Positions 1-12,360 of a stretch of DNA of 64,000 nucleotides are shown one piece after another (position 1 is the first letter of the stretch; every line of letters starts with the position of its first letter). Made by a program: the position numbers and the translations under genes. Under the pieces are notes generated by a model that saw nothing but the letters and a program-made list of their open reading frames with translations, made no database searches and was not told where the DNA came from. This DNA is from Hetaerina americana (Eukaryota > Arthropoda > Insecta > Odonata > Calopterygidae): positions 4,501,665 through 4,565,664 of the forward strand of contig JAKTNV010000024.1 of NCBI GenBank assembly GCA_022747635.1. Reading direction: 5' to 3'.

Positions 1-3000
1 AATGTTCCAACGACGCGAAATTGATGTAATGATTCCAATCATGTCGGAATTTTGTAATCCCAATGCAGCATGCAGTCGTTTTGTTGCAACATTATTTTTT
101 AACAGCTCGGTCGTGACCGCAGAATGGAGGTTTTATTAGCGTAATAGAAAGCCTCTCAAATAAGGCCGAGGTAACAATATGCTGATCAAATAAAGGGACG
201 TGGAAAAAGATGAGCTATCATGGTGCATGGAAGATTAGCATGAAGTGGGGAAGAGCGGAGGACCATGAGGTAGCAACCAATCTTAAGATCTTAGTACCAA
301 TGCTGTTAGTAATACGAAGAAAGCTTTGGGGAGGCATTTATTTTGTGTAAACCTTCATGGTAATGTCTCGATAAGTTCGGTCTGTGGAAATGTGTTAAAA
401 TGAGATGACCACCGGAATCATCATGAAAGCCGGAACTGCTTTTACCACGTGACGTGCTTACTTTGTTGCTCGGGGTCCTCCCTCTCTTTGCAATTTTCCC
501 CATTCTTCGCGCCTCTCTCGTATCTGCTGTATTTTCATATTTAGGTCAGTATATTTTGTTAGCTACTCATTGTGGTTTCTTCTTGGTTTATTTGTAGAGC
601 TGGTGGATAAGTCAGTTATTTTTCTATCCCCGACAGGTATTCGCACTAGTAGAATGATATGGGAAAGCTGGGATCGCTGCAGTGGATTTATTCTTTTCTA
701 GCTGCCGTTACTATTTAACGTCCATAGGGCTGCCCAATACTCGAAATCTGATGACCTTACGGTGAAGTGGAAACGTATTAAAATCAGGATTTTAGAACCA
801 ACCAAGCCGGAGCCCAACCTATTCCTTTCGAGCTGAAATGTTGTCCATCCGTCCAACTCGATTTTCCTTGTTTACGTTGGTTAGGTTTCGTTCTGGTGCA
901 TGTTACAGAACTGCTACTTAGCGGAAGCCTATGCTTTTCAAAGTGTCTGCACCCGATTTGGGTTAGAAGCTCTCCCATGTAGGATTCCCCCTGAAAGTTA
1001 TCATCTAGTTCTCTTAAGACTGCTAAGATTGATGACAGTGGATATGCGAAAGAATTATGACCACTATAGCTATTCCGTTATTTCTTTAGATGAAATTCTG
1101 GGTCTGCCCGGGTATATTACCCGTATTTTGAGCGGTACAGTTTTGAGTGACGTTTTTACAAAGGAAACCTTTGGCGAGTAAATGTTCCCCGTAGTTATCG
1201 ATAGTTTCTGGTTTTAATTGCTGACGGAAATGTGTAATTGACGTGACTGGCCTGCAGACTTGGGGACGTACTGCGACGAATGTCTAACTGAATAAATAGT
1301 GCGATTCGGCTAATGCAAAGTAATGGGACGTAAGAAATATCCACATATTTGTAATGGACATCCACTCTAGGAATGTACCATTTGATCTTAATTTCACCCT
1401 AATGAAGACCTGTATCTACTTGTATCTATCTCTCTCTTGTAATTTACTGGTTTGCACGTATAACTAGCGTGCTCATGATAATGGATAGTATTATTTCATA
1501 GCCATGTGCCGCACGATTTGCATTCTCCTCCATATCTGTCATAATTTCAAGCACTTGATTTTATTCCACTTGAAGGAATTAGTTAAACGTATCCTACGTA
1601 TGCCTCGATGATAGCTACCGAAAGCCCGTATGAGAGGCAGCCCATTTGAATGTGAGTCACAATAAACGTGCATTTTATTGTGAAGCTGTGTGTTGCATAA
1701 GGGATGCTTAGCTACCGAAGCTCAATGTCAAGCCTGCATTAGTCATGAGGGAGGAAATCTTCCTTGCTGGCATAACGCCGCGTGAAAAGTTAGCCGGCTA
1801 TGACTTCCAAATGAAGGTTTTTATCGTAGAATTAATAGACGGTGGCCGAGAGAATGTGTACGGATTCTTATGGACTTGGTTCTTAATTGTAACGAGAAAT
1901 TTCGGCTGTGAAGCCAGCCACTATTAGCAAGTTTCCACATTGTTTCGAATTTTGTGACTTCCTAAGCAATTAATGACTACCGATATTTTGGATAGGCGTT
2001 TTATTTCACTCTAACCTAATCCTTTCTCTATGTGTTTTTCCTGCTTTTCATCAGTTCATTTTGTTTACATAATTTTAACTGTGTCCTTCATTATTTCATG
2101 GGTTGGGAGAATTTTTTTGACATCTAGGTGGGAAGTAATTATTCGCTCTACCACGCCTTATAAAACGTGCTAACAATAAAAGATCGAATCATAACTGGAC
2201 AGCTGAGCTTGTTTGCTCCCTTCGCCTGATTTTCCGCAACTTAAAACATTCTCCTGTCCCTGGGTATCATTGTTACTACACCCTTATCTTCGTAAAAAAA
2301 GTGGTTTCGGAGCATTTTATCCTGAGATAATGTTGCTGAATAACCTGGTTCTTTCCGTCTCCGAGGCTTTAGGTTCTAAGCTATTTTTTTCCTCTCGCGA
2401 CTATTATAGGGACGTCATTGTGTGCTTCACAGAGCAGCACTGAGAAGTTTCTTCCACGTGGTGAAAAACCGTCGCACGTTTCGACAATTTAATATTATCA
2501 CTCTCCATGGAGCAATATATTTTTCCTCCAACATTCCGTATTCATAATTCTCGGAGTAGATACTTATAACCTGTGGTTAGTTGCTTACTTTGTGAATTTC
2601 GACTCGACTCTATTAAATTTGTATATTGCTCCCGTTCGTCCAAGGAAATTGAGTTCAGAGCTGTTGCTGATAGCCTTATCAAGTCAGTCAAAGAATTTGC
2701 CACTTAGTCACCCTGGTTTTCCGTTCAGGGTGAACGAGCTTGACTATTGCGATTAATGCAGTTGTTTCGTTCCGTGGTTTTTGCCAATATTAGTTCTTGT
2801 GAAACAGCTCTCCTTCAAATAAAAAAATCCAATTGATTGAAGTTACGTATAAGTTACAAAGGGCTTAATATCAATGTAATATTGCGTAAACATAATATTG
2901 CAACTTTATCCGAATTACGAAAATATTCAGCCGTCTTCTGACATCATCTCATTCCTTTCCTTGTGCGTTAATGTTCCTTAAGCAATGCTTATTTCGCGAC

Positions 3001-3300
3001 GATAAAAACATAAATTCATCGTAGTAATAAAATCTCGGACAAACGCTGCCGTGTTTAGAGGAACCATCATTTTCCAGTCGATATGTTAAGTTTGGGATAG
3101 ACGGTGTTTGGTATTCATTGGGAATAAAGGAAAGCGAATCTTTCACCTTAAATAACGCTTTTGGCTGTCTTTTCCGATATTTATGAGAATTTTTTTAATC
3201 GCTTGCGACCGCAATCAATTTACCGGTAATTTCGCAACGAATAGCGATCAAGAGGTTAAACTCGACAATTTGAGCGTGTGTAGTTGAAAGCATATATTTC
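1..3300. other. non-coding, AT-rich, no recognisable element
   Basis: Open frames here are short (under 95 codons), scattered over both strands and show no recognisable domain, splice-bounded exon or repeat. I see nothing in this stretch that supports a gene. It reads like intergenic or intronic DNA of a large animal genome. Confidence 0.6.
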
Positions 3301-3379
3301 CCCGTGACGGTCATTCCTCCCCTCCAACCCCGTCAAACCTTTAATATGTCGACTGATTTAAAACGATGGGACTGTTAAA

Positions 3380-4440
3380 CGTCGCCTTTCCTTTTTCACG
3401 GTTGAAATCTATTTGCCCCCCGATGCAGGGCGAAGAGACCCCCCTCGCTGCCCTTCCGCAGCAAAAGTATTTCATCCTGCCCCAAGGGTGACGTTTTCCA
3501 TGGAAAAATTAAAAAGAAAGGAGTGGGGGTAGAGATTTATCCTGCCCGATATTTTAGTCGAAAATATCGGCGAATCTTTCGGCTCCAACCCCCTTCCCCT
3601 AGCTCTTATTCCTCACTAATCTCCTTTGAAATTTTATCATTTTCACTTCCACCACCACCCCGAAAAATCTCCCATCCCTCTGCTCCTCCGCTCTCTCTCT
3701 CTATCACGGGCAAGAGCAACAGAAGCAATGGATCACTTTCATCGTTCCTACCCCGCTCCTCTTTTTTTTATTTATCAGCGCGCGCCCTTAATATTCGCCA
3801 TCTCCTCCGGCGGGGTTTTCGGTGCGGAATTTTTTTCAAGTTTCAAAAGCCCGCGTGGGCCGGCTCCCTTGCTCGCTCCCCCTCTCCCCACCGTATCCCC
3901 CTCTCGTAATCCGCCTTGCAGCGACCAATTCACGTGTGCCCAGGAAGGAGTGGATTTTGTGTGTGTGTGGGGGGGATGGTTACGTTTCATGTTTTAGGCC
4001 CTCTTCTTTCATCCTTCCCGCTCTCGCTTCTGTTTGTCTCTCCCCCTTCCCTCATTCCCCCGTATTATTTTTTCGTTCCACGGCCGTGGCGCGATTTTGA
4101 ATATAGGAGGGGTGCACCTCTATCTCTGTCTCCCTCTTGCTCCGCTGCCTTCCGCTCTTTTCTTCTGTTATTCTTCTCTTCACTCCGTGCCTCCCCATCT
4201 TCCTCATTCCCTTGACGTGGCCCTTGTGTGTGCTTGGTGTTTTCCGCTTTCCCTTCCGCCGAATCCTAGAGGCACGCGGGTGGGTCTCTATGCACCCTCG
4301 CGGTTGGACCGATTCCTCCACGCAATTTCTTCACTGGTGAAACCTTTCCAAGGCAGAATGCCTATGAGGTGGCATCCTTTCAATTTCGGAAACGCGCGAC
4401 GCTCCATGCTTAGTGATTGCGTTGTGCTTTAGTCTGCGTA
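3380..4440. other. CpG- and pyrimidine-rich island
   Basis: The plus strand becomes C/T-rich with frequent CpG and long runs of CTCC/CTCTC type. Many overlapping frames on both strands are opened by this composition and encode only Ser/Pro/Leu/Phe-rich or Arg/Gly-rich low-complexity peptides, so none is called as a gene. It could be a promoter-associated island, but no exon or core promoter can be assigned. Confidence 0.5.
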
Positions 4441-5230
4441 GCATTTCGTGTCCGAATAATTGCTCTCGAACCTGCTTCGGGCGGAAATGTCCAACGGAAC
4501 GTTTTGTGAGCGTTGTGATTTGAGAGTTTTTTTTACGCTCGAACAACACTTGCCGTCTTATCTAAAACCATTTTCTCTAAAATACTTTCCTGCGCTAACA
4601 TTGTGGAACGGGAAATAATTTGCGTGCCGCAAATTTTTAATGTACCCTTGATTTTGGATGCTCCCCATAAATACCGTGCCCATTATTTTGATCCGTCCTA
4701 AACGGATATGATGCTTATCCCAAAAAAATGTGAATGTAATAACATGGAAATGTGTACAACTTGGTCTCCCACGATTTCGGTTTTTCTTCGAGTTTTACTC
4801 TGCCATGTACTAGCGTTTTTCTGAGCTAACGTTCACTGCTAGATTCGCCCATTTTTCCACTTTTAGCCGGCAAATTATGCAAAAACTTCATCATTGACGC
4901 GCTCTTAGCTATATTTGTAGTCGAACGTCATGGTGGACGTGAAATATAATTGGCTCCAAGTCTGTCGACGTAGCAATGTCGATAGACATTTCGCGTAGCG
5001 AAATCTCATCACCTTAAGATCTGGGATTTTACGGCATTTTTAAGGTGTGCGTGCCAATTTGCTTAGCTCTATCCATTCTTTATTCGCTATCTGTAAAGGG
5101 TATTTATGGCGGTATTTATTCCTCTCTAAACGGAGATCGATTCAAAATTGTCAAGTGAGCACCACACCGCCTATATTTACTTAGCTATAGCTCTATTCGA
5201 TTTACGCCGCACTCCAAACTTGGGCGTAAT
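4440..5230. other. non-coding, nothing recognised
   Basis: AT-rich sequence without a convincing frame, repeat or RNA gene. Confidence 0.5.
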
Positions 5231-6400
5231 ATCGCCAGTTAGAATCCCCTCTCATAATCCACCCCATGTCGCTCCCTCCTTCATGTAATCCTCGTCCTCG
5301 ACTATTAGGACTCATTTAATATTTTTGTCCTTTGCGAAGTTTTTAGTTCATCGCTTCGTCCTTCTCTCTCGCTCTCAATCTCTTACAACCCCCCTTCTCG
5401 TCAATTTTTTAATGTAATCGCTCCGTATGTTCTCTTTTCCCCCCTCTTTGCAACTGGGCTCGCTGTCGCTTCACTTCCGTTCCGGTCCCGTTCCGCGTTC
5501 GATTTTATACTTCCCAACCTCTCTCTTTCTCGATTTTCAGCTCGCGTAAAATATGCGCCGTATGATGTACATTCTTTTGTGATCCCTCCACCTCTTTCTG
5601 TGACGTGCTTCCTGCGTCCTCTCCCCCCCCCCCCCTCATTCCCTCGCGCCCCTCCCCCTGGGGGGCTGAGCGGTTTTTGGAATTATCTCCGTTTATTTTC
5701 CGTATCTCTCGGATGCGTGTATCGGGAGGAGTTTTGGGGAGGACATGGGAGACACACGCGAGAGAGCTTTTATAATTTCGTTTTTAGTGGATTAAATTCT
5801 TTTATTTTTCGGTCGACGCGATCTTTTTTTTCTTCTCCGTTCGCTTTCCGCCGAGTGCTCAACTGACGAATTTGAAGACGGGGGGCCGGATGGGGAGGGG
5901 GGTGTCCCAATGGAAGCTCCAGGCGGGGTTGTGTGCGGATAAATGATGCGGCAACCAACCCAGTGTCGCTAGCGGGCGCGGGCAATCGGCTCTCACGGAG
6001 GGCCGAGAGGAGTCTTCTCCGGGAACGTTCGAGTTCCCTCGCTCGGAAGAGTCGTGCCGCCCTCGGGGCGGAAGATCTCGTGGGAGCGGGAGTCAGCTAC
6101 GTCGACTTTTGCGCGTTTGCGTAGGGGAAGATGCGATTACTTTGCTCGCGTTTTCTCATTTCCCTTTCTCGCTATAATCTCCGTTTTGTTCGTTGCACGC
6201 CTCCTCCGGTATCGCCTCGGCCCGAGTAGTAATGATCATACTGATGAGAGCGCGCGAATTGGGTGAGATCGGCCGTTTTCCTCCTCGCGGTGAGATCCTG
6301 TCTCCCTCCTACTTGAGCGTTTTTTTTTTCAAATTACCCCTGTCACTCCTCATCAAGGGTCTCCTTGGCGCGCCTTCGTCGGGAGAGTACTTTTAAAATG
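5230..6400. other. CpG- and pyrimidine-rich island with a 13-base C run
   Basis: C/T-rich on the plus strand, CpG-dense around 5880-6130, with a homopolymer of 13 C at 5623-5635. Open frames are compositional. Function is unknown; a promoter-like island is possible. Confidence 0.5.
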
Positions 6401-8269
6401 CTTCACGTTCTTTGATAGAAACGTGCTTCCTCCCCGTCATGGTAACGTCTCCAGTAACCAGCGTGCCAGACCGTAAGCCTCAGTTTGCGAGAGGTGGAAG
6501 GTTAGTGAAGTTGTCAACGCTGACAGGATGAAGGTTTCTGGCCACGTTCACTCGGTGCGTTTATTCGGCTCAGGTGAAAATGGAGAGCGTTCTACATATA
6601 TGATCGTAAACCATGTGATTTAGATATTCAGAGGCTTCAAAATGTTACTTCTTCCTCCAGGCGTAATCTTTCTTGCCTTCGTAACCTTTCAAACTTAAAA
6701 TGATATATTTCCTAAGTACAATTTTAAATTTTACCTCTTGCAGAATAAACAGCCCCTAGGTTCGCTCTGTCAATATTTACATCAGTCGGCCCTGTTGCCA
6801 CTGTTTTAGTTCAAAACATCACGGACGTTTTTGTACAAACCGGAAGTAGAAGACGAGATCAATTTCGAAGTTTTCGCTGCCATATTGTTATTTATTTGGG
6901 GCATTGCATGTTTTTTATTGTTTGGTGATAGCTTGTGAATAATATCAAATATAAATAACCTTAATGCCAAAGGAAATCACAGCGGTTGTAATAATCCAAA
7001 GTTAGATTTTTGGTTGCTGTTTGGCGTTTAACTTGGACCGTGTGAAGAATTACGATTGATTTAGAGGGGCATTTACGGTTGAAACATTATGGGTGGACAA
7101 TAGTATTCTTTGTTCGAGATTTTGAAGAATGTGGGCGCTTTCACTTGAGAGTCTCGGTTATTTCCTGCGGATCAGGCCTTCATAAAATTGGTGGAAATGG
7201 AAGGCATGAATCTCAATTTTCGAGATTCTCTTGAAGTCATCAATCATCGTGCAACCGGGATAACTTCATTCGTTATTTTCTGTGAGACGCAGGGACTCTT
7301 GGCCTTGGAAAAGATTGTGCGAACAGATTATCTGCAAGGAGAGCATTGAGGTGGATTTTTTCTGTCTTAAAATCTTTGAATATTTTTCAGCCTGAAAGTA
7401 ACGTTAACATTTTGACCATAGTTATTCGATTCGCACCCACTCCGTATTCCCTAATGATTGGTTGTGCCACTCCTGTCATTCATCCTTCCGGCCGCAGTGG
7501 ACACGCCCGTTAAAGCTTCCCGTGCTCTTTTTCATGTTCCAGTGATTAGCAACTGCGATTAACCTCATTACGCCTCGCGAAATGTAGTGAGTGGATTTTT
7601 TCACCCGCCTCCCGTTATGCCGGGTACCCTTACGCGCGAAGGCTCGCGACCACGGCGGTCGCCATTAGCAGTGCAGTCATTTTTGGATCGTACGTATATT
7701 AGGCCATTAAAATTCCTCAGGAGCTTCGCAAAGGGAATGCGACGGGGCCGGACCGCTGTAACGTGAGTGTATTCCGTCCCGATTCCTCAGCGGAAGGGTG
7801 GGGATCAAGTCCAAGTTAACTGTTACGCCTGCAATTCCAGTCCCGGGAGATGGCGTTTTTATCGGTGTACTGTACGGCGTTTTGCCTTGGGCGAATAAGT
7901 TAATGTCCCTGCTCCGAACGTATCGTACTCGTCTTGAACTCGTATCAACCCTTTTTTGATTGATATTTTACCTGGAGATCGAGTATTGAAGCAGATAAAA
8001 GTAATTGCTGCGGGGGATATTGTAAGGTAATTGCTCTATATGCTAGGTAATATCTACGAGTATTTTTCAGTCACGTGTCCGGTTAATAATTTTGCTCTAG
8101 ATTGATATGCTATTAGAACCGCAAAATCGTTTTGATGTCAATATTTAGAATATTTTTCGTTATGTTTTCTGATATTGCCAAGTTTTGGAGAAAGAGAGCC
8201 GGAAACATTTATAAACCGTACCTCTCAGCCGTGATAAGTTGCGACTTAAAATTTGATTGTGACAGCACA
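6400..8269. other. non-coding, nothing recognised
   Basis: No frame of note and no repeat recognised up to the mariner insertion. A short GC-rich patch lies near 7600-7680. Confidence 0.5.
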
Positions 8270-9397
8270 TACTACCTTGATCAAAAAGTTCCCGGAATAA
8301 CCACCGTGTGGCGCTCCCATCGTTCCGATTTGAGTTCTGTTTTTTTTTGTTAAATTGGTACATCTGTTGTTGATATTCCCTTTAAATCTTAGTGTCATAA
8401 CTTGACATTTGCAAAAGTTACGGTCGGTTTTCGGTATGTCCATCAGTGCTTCCTGCGATTTTTCTATTACTTCCTCTCGGCTGCTAAAACGCGTTCCCCG
8501 TAATGGTTTTTTAACTCGATTGAACAGAAAGAAGTCACAGGGAGCCAAATCAGGTGAATTCGGTGGCTGTTGGATGGTATTTGTTGCATTTTTCGTCAAA
8601 AAATTACGAATAATGATAGCACTGTGCGACGGTGCGTTATCATGGTGCAAAATCCACGAGTTTTCTGCCCACATTTCTGGTCTCTTTCGGCGAATTGCTT
8701 CACGCAAACGTCTCATAACGCCCAAATAATACTCTTTGTTTACTGTCTGGCCTTCTGGCAAAAATTCATGATGCACTACACCGTTGTAATCCATGAAAAC
8801 CGTCAGCATTGCCTTCTTTTTTGACTGAAAACGACGTGGTTTTTTTGGTCTCGGCTCATTTGGTGAACGCCATTCACTTGCCTGATGTCTGGATTGCGTG
8901 TCGTACTCATAAACCCACGTCTCGTCTCCAGTAATGATCCTTTTGATGAATGTGGGATCGGATTCAGCCTCGCAAATCATGTCTTTTGCGACGTCAACAC
9001 GGTCTCTTTTTTGCATGAAATTGAGGTCTTTTGGCACCAACTTTGCTGCTACACGACGGAAACCCAAATCATTAACCACAATGTCTTGGGCGGATCCATA
9101 GGCAATGTTCAAGTCCTCCGCTATTTCTCTGATGGTTAATTTGCGGTTATTGACCAACATTTCTTTTACTTTATCAATTTTTTCACCGACTTTCGATGTC
9201 GATGGTCTGCCACTGCGTTCATCATCTTCGATTGACTCACGACCACTTCTGAACCGCTCGTGCCACTGGTAAACGACCGTTTTTTTTAGAGAATCGTTGC
9301 CGAAACACTTTTCCAACATTTCCAACGTCCGTGCGCCACTAAATCCGTTTTTTACGCAAAATTTAATACAAGTTCGTTGTTGCAAATTTAAATCCAT
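8246..9397 (-). CDS. mariner transposase, D,D34D, with altered C-terminus
   Basis: Cuts and joins the transposon ends at TA targets in the nucleus. I start at the methionine at 9397 (MDLNLQQ...), because the in-frame ATG at 9466 lies inside the terminal repeat. The product is 383 residues, against about 345 for typical mariner transposases. Residues 1-115 hold the paired helix-turn-helix DNA-binding region, followed by a linker motif LVPKDL (120-125). Catalytic aspartates are D158 (TGDETW), D253 (HHDNAPSH) and D288 (SPDLAPCD), with 34 residues between the last two. From residue 326 onward the frame runs through the left inverted repeat, leaves the element and stops at TAA 24 bases outside it. 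The conserved family C-terminus (the segment ending in an aromatic, acidic tail) is therefore missing and replaced by about 50 repeat-encoded residues plus a few host-encoded ones. Catalytic competence is uncertain. Confidence 0.9.
   Translation of the reverse strand: MDLNLQQRTCIKFCVKNGFSGARTLEMLEKCFGNDSLKKTVVYQWHERFRSGRESIEDDERSGRPSTSKVGEKIDKVKEMLVNNRKLTIREIAEDLNIAYGSAQDIVVNDLGFRRVAAKLVPKDLNFMQKRDRVDVAKDMICEAESDPTFIKRIITGDETWVYEYDTQSRHQASEWRSPNEPRPKKPRRFQSKKKAMLTVFMDYNGVVHHEFLPEGQTVNKEYYLGVMRRLREAIRRKRPEMWAENSWILHHDNAPSHSAIIIRNFLTKNATNTIQQPPNSPDLAPCDFFLFNRVKKPLRGTRFSSREEVIEKSQEALMDIPKTDRNFCKCQVMTLRFKGNINNRCTNLTKKNRTQIGTMGAPHGGYSGNFLIKVVCAVTIKF
8272..8422 (+). repeat. mariner terminal inverted repeat, left (transposase 3' side)
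   Basis: Inverted copy of 9453-9603, 151 bp long, including an identical run of nine T/A. The only difference I find is near position 8288. Its inner border coincides exactly with codon 326 of the transposase frame, so this copy doubles as the 3' end of the coding frame. Confidence 0.93.
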
Positions 9398-9452
9398 TTC
9401 TGAAATTGTAAAAAATCGCCAACACACACAGAGATAGATGTACTCTTGGCTA

Positions 9453-9603
9453 CGTAACTTTTGCAAATGTCAAGTTATGACACTAAGATTTAAAGGGAAT
9501 ATCAACAACAGATGTACCAATTTAACAAAAAAAAACAGAACTCAAATCGGAACGATGGGAGCGCCACACGGTGGTTATTCCGGGAACATTTTGATCAAGG
9601 TAG
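9453..9603 (-). repeat. mariner terminal inverted repeat, right (transposase 5' side)
   Basis: Inverted copy of 8272-8422. It lies upstream of the transposase start at 9397 and would serve as the element's 5' untranslated/promoter region, so this is probably the original and the left copy the derived one. Confidence 0.93.
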
Positions 9604-9605
9604 TA

Positions 9606-11990
9606 TATTCAAGTATCAAATTTTAATAATTTTGAAATACTCATAAACCTTGTTTTTGTTGAAGCTTTCGATCAATTTTTATTAGCATGCCTCAACCTTG
9701 GAGCATTTAGTGCAGAAGAACGCAATTATCGTGCATTGTGAATTTGAGTACCGAGTTGACGAATATCCTCCATATTTGGGCACCCGGCACAGTACTCGTA
9801 TGGAAGACTCAATTCACGTTTTGATTTAAAAATTTTTTCATCGCGATAATTGAATTGAGCTGCAATCAAATAATCGATAATCCATAGCGTAATCGGCTCT
9901 CATCTATAAATGGTGAACCCCTTTCGCTTTCGTTGAAATTTTTGGATTGCTCCGGACAAGCTTATCTGGTTTTCAAATGAAGGCAATCGTTTTTGACCTT
10001 CATTTACGTATAATATGCCACCAAGTATGTTTTCTCAACTTATCACGGTTTCAATTTTGGGCGTTGCCTAGGACAGTTTTTCCAAACGTAGTACTCGTAC
10101 GCATTTTGCAGAATACGCAACGGACGCTATATTCCCTGTCCACTCGGCGTCAGTTGAGGTATTTGCACGATCTCGGACCTGTTGCGACGGGTATGCATCA
10201 TCATCTTAGCGTTCGACTCCCCCTTCCCCCGTCCTATACTCTCCCGCTCGTCAGACCTGCGACTGTTTGAATTCTTTTTCAGGCAGGAGGCGACCCTAAT
10301 GCTTCGCAGTCATTGGTTCTCACCCGCACTGCCCTGGCGGCTCAATCGTTACCGTTTCAATTCTCACCGTTCATTTCCTCCTCGGTTCAAAAGGGCTGTC
10401 GGGAACTCATCCAACTTCTTATGTCCGCGCGTATGTACTCGGCGGACAATGCAAGGTGGGAGGGGAAGGGTGGAGGAATTTCGCAACTCCTGTCGACTTG
10501 TTTTTCCTCCGTAGCGGGTCGTGGTCATTTCCGAGCCATCTCTCGCAACACTGGTCGTAGGAAACGGGTTGCGAGGCCTCCACGCATCCACTACCATTCG
10601 CGATATGTTTCTTCTCCATGCCGTTTGTCTCGGCTTCTAGTTTCGCGACTTGGATACTATTGCTGATGAATCAACTAGTATGTTAAATAAATATGTACTG
10701 TTGAATTGTTCGACCCTTAATTGTATGGATCGATTTTGATGGATGGATGCGTTTTCGATGTTTCGCTTTTATTATTTTCGATATTGGATGGATTGGTTTT
10801 GATAGCTGTTACCTCCACAGAGCGGACGCCTAAAGTTCCTGGCTCATGATTTTGCAACCGATGGAAACGTTTGGGTAGTGGCATTAAAGTGCTGCATAAT
10901 GAGGAGAAACAAAAAAATACACGCACCCCTTGCCACACGCAATGCCATTTGCTTTCAGGGTGTCATGTTTATACAGATAGATTATCCTATATCCTCCTTT
11001 TAACTTTCCCCGTCCTACTCATTAATCATGGAGGGTTGTCGAATCGATTGCACGCATACTTGCACTTACACTAATACAATGTAATATTTCGGATGGAGAC
11101 CATGCCGGTACCCGCTATTCGTCCCCGCGTTGGATTGAAATCATCCTGAAACCTAAAAGAAAATCGCGAGTATATTTCGGAAAATCACTGGTCCCTGCTG
11201 CCGTGACTTTCAGATCTGCCCTTACTGCTTCCCGTTTCCTATAATATGCATTCTTCTTATCCCAGCTTCCGATCACCCTTTCTCCATTATTACCGGCAAC
11301 CGAAGTCTTCCATCTGACAACACTGATTGTATTGCAATGTATGGTAAATCCTAGACCTTTACACACTCATTTCTATAGGGTTTCTATTGCGATTTTTGTG
11401 CCTTGCACAGTGCAGCCTTCCTAACCTGCCCCTAGTCCTAGTGCTTCTAGCGTGCGTGTGATGACGGAGGGGGAATCCCCTCATTTCACAGTGTGTGGAA
11501 TAGGCCAAGGTAATGTTGGAAATTCTTTTCCAGGTTTACGATGCGTCAGCAGTGAGTTTATCGTCTGTTTGAACTCACTGTTGTTCGTACAGCACCGCTT
11601 TCATTTGCAATACGAATTGCCCGTTAGTGTTTTTGTGGTTATGATAGTTGTTCGAAGTCTCACACAGCCGAATTTAGGGTTATTCATTCGTTAGTTCCGG
11701 AAAGGTTACCTTTCTACTGCCGTGTAATCATTGTATTAGTAAATTTCATTTGCAGTTCAGTTAAAAACTAAAGCGAAGATTTAACGAACACGTTCTTCCA
11801 AAGATGCGTATAATCGTTAGATAATTTATGGCTGTTGTGGTAATTGGAGCGAAGCCCACATTAATATGTATTGATTATCGAAATATTTTATTGCTTTGAG
11901 AAATCTCTGCTCTAGTTCTTTTTCATATATCTATTTTCTCTGTCTTATTCTCAGCGGATGTCATATTCGAACCCCACGAGCGTCGCATCC
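9606..11990. other. non-coding; mild GC island at 10180-10640
   Basis: A pyrimidine/CpG-rich patch at 10180-10640 opens overlapping frames without recognisable content. A GATGGAT-like low-complexity stretch lies around 10730-10800. No gene supported. Confidence 0.45.
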
Positions 11991-12360
11991 TCATTTTTTT
12001 CTGCAATGCCCTCGCCCCCAAGTCTCCTTCGCTTCGTATGGGGCAGTCGCTTTTGAAACGGGTCGTCCCTCGCAGGTTTTTCCAGTCGCACTCTCGCACT
12101 CCCTTTCTACTAGTTCGGTGGTAGGTCCTTCGTTGGCAGCCTCTCTTGCGGTTGGTACAAATCTCGAGAACCATTAATGAGCGCGATCCCTTCTCTCGTC
12201 GCCCCCTTCGTTCTTTCATGCTCGAGGAGTCCACCCGGGTGTGGGCGGCGTCTTGTTTCCGGGTGGGGTTGTCTCGCGTCTCCGAGCTGTCTCCTCCATC
12301 CTCCCCCCCCCCCACTGTCGTGCGCTTCAATTCGGGTGGTTTCTTCCCGCGTTTCTGAAT
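11990..12360. other. CpG-rich island with an 11-base C run
   Basis: A 203-codon minus-strand frame (11923-12534) crosses this island. Its product is Arg/Lys/Gly-rich, without domains, and is opened by the composition. A run of 11 C lies at 12303-12313. I do not call a gene. Confidence 0.45.

Larger units (their letters stand above)
8272..9603 (-). mobile_element. mariner transposon, 1332 bp, with 151 bp terminal inverted repeats
   Basis: A complete mariner-type (Tc1/mariner superfamily) DNA transposon. It starts CTACCTTGATC and ends GATCAAGGTAG, and is flanked on each side by TA (8270-8271 and 9604-9605), the target duplication expected of mariner. The inverted repeats are 151 bp each and differ at one position only (150/151 by eye), against about 30 bp in most mariners. 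One open frame for a D,D34D transposase fills the interior on the minus strand. The near-identical ends and unbroken frame indicate a recent insertion. The left end has replaced the last part of the transposase gene (see the CDS), so autonomy is doubtful. Confidence 0.95.

Noticed and set aside
9438..9626. 62-codon plus-strand frame similar to the transposase C-terminus
   Set aside because: It is only the right inverted repeat read on the plus strand; the similarity comes from the repeat, not from a second gene.
11960..11985. T-arm-like ATTCGAACCCC
   Set aside because: No supporting arms around it; isolated match.
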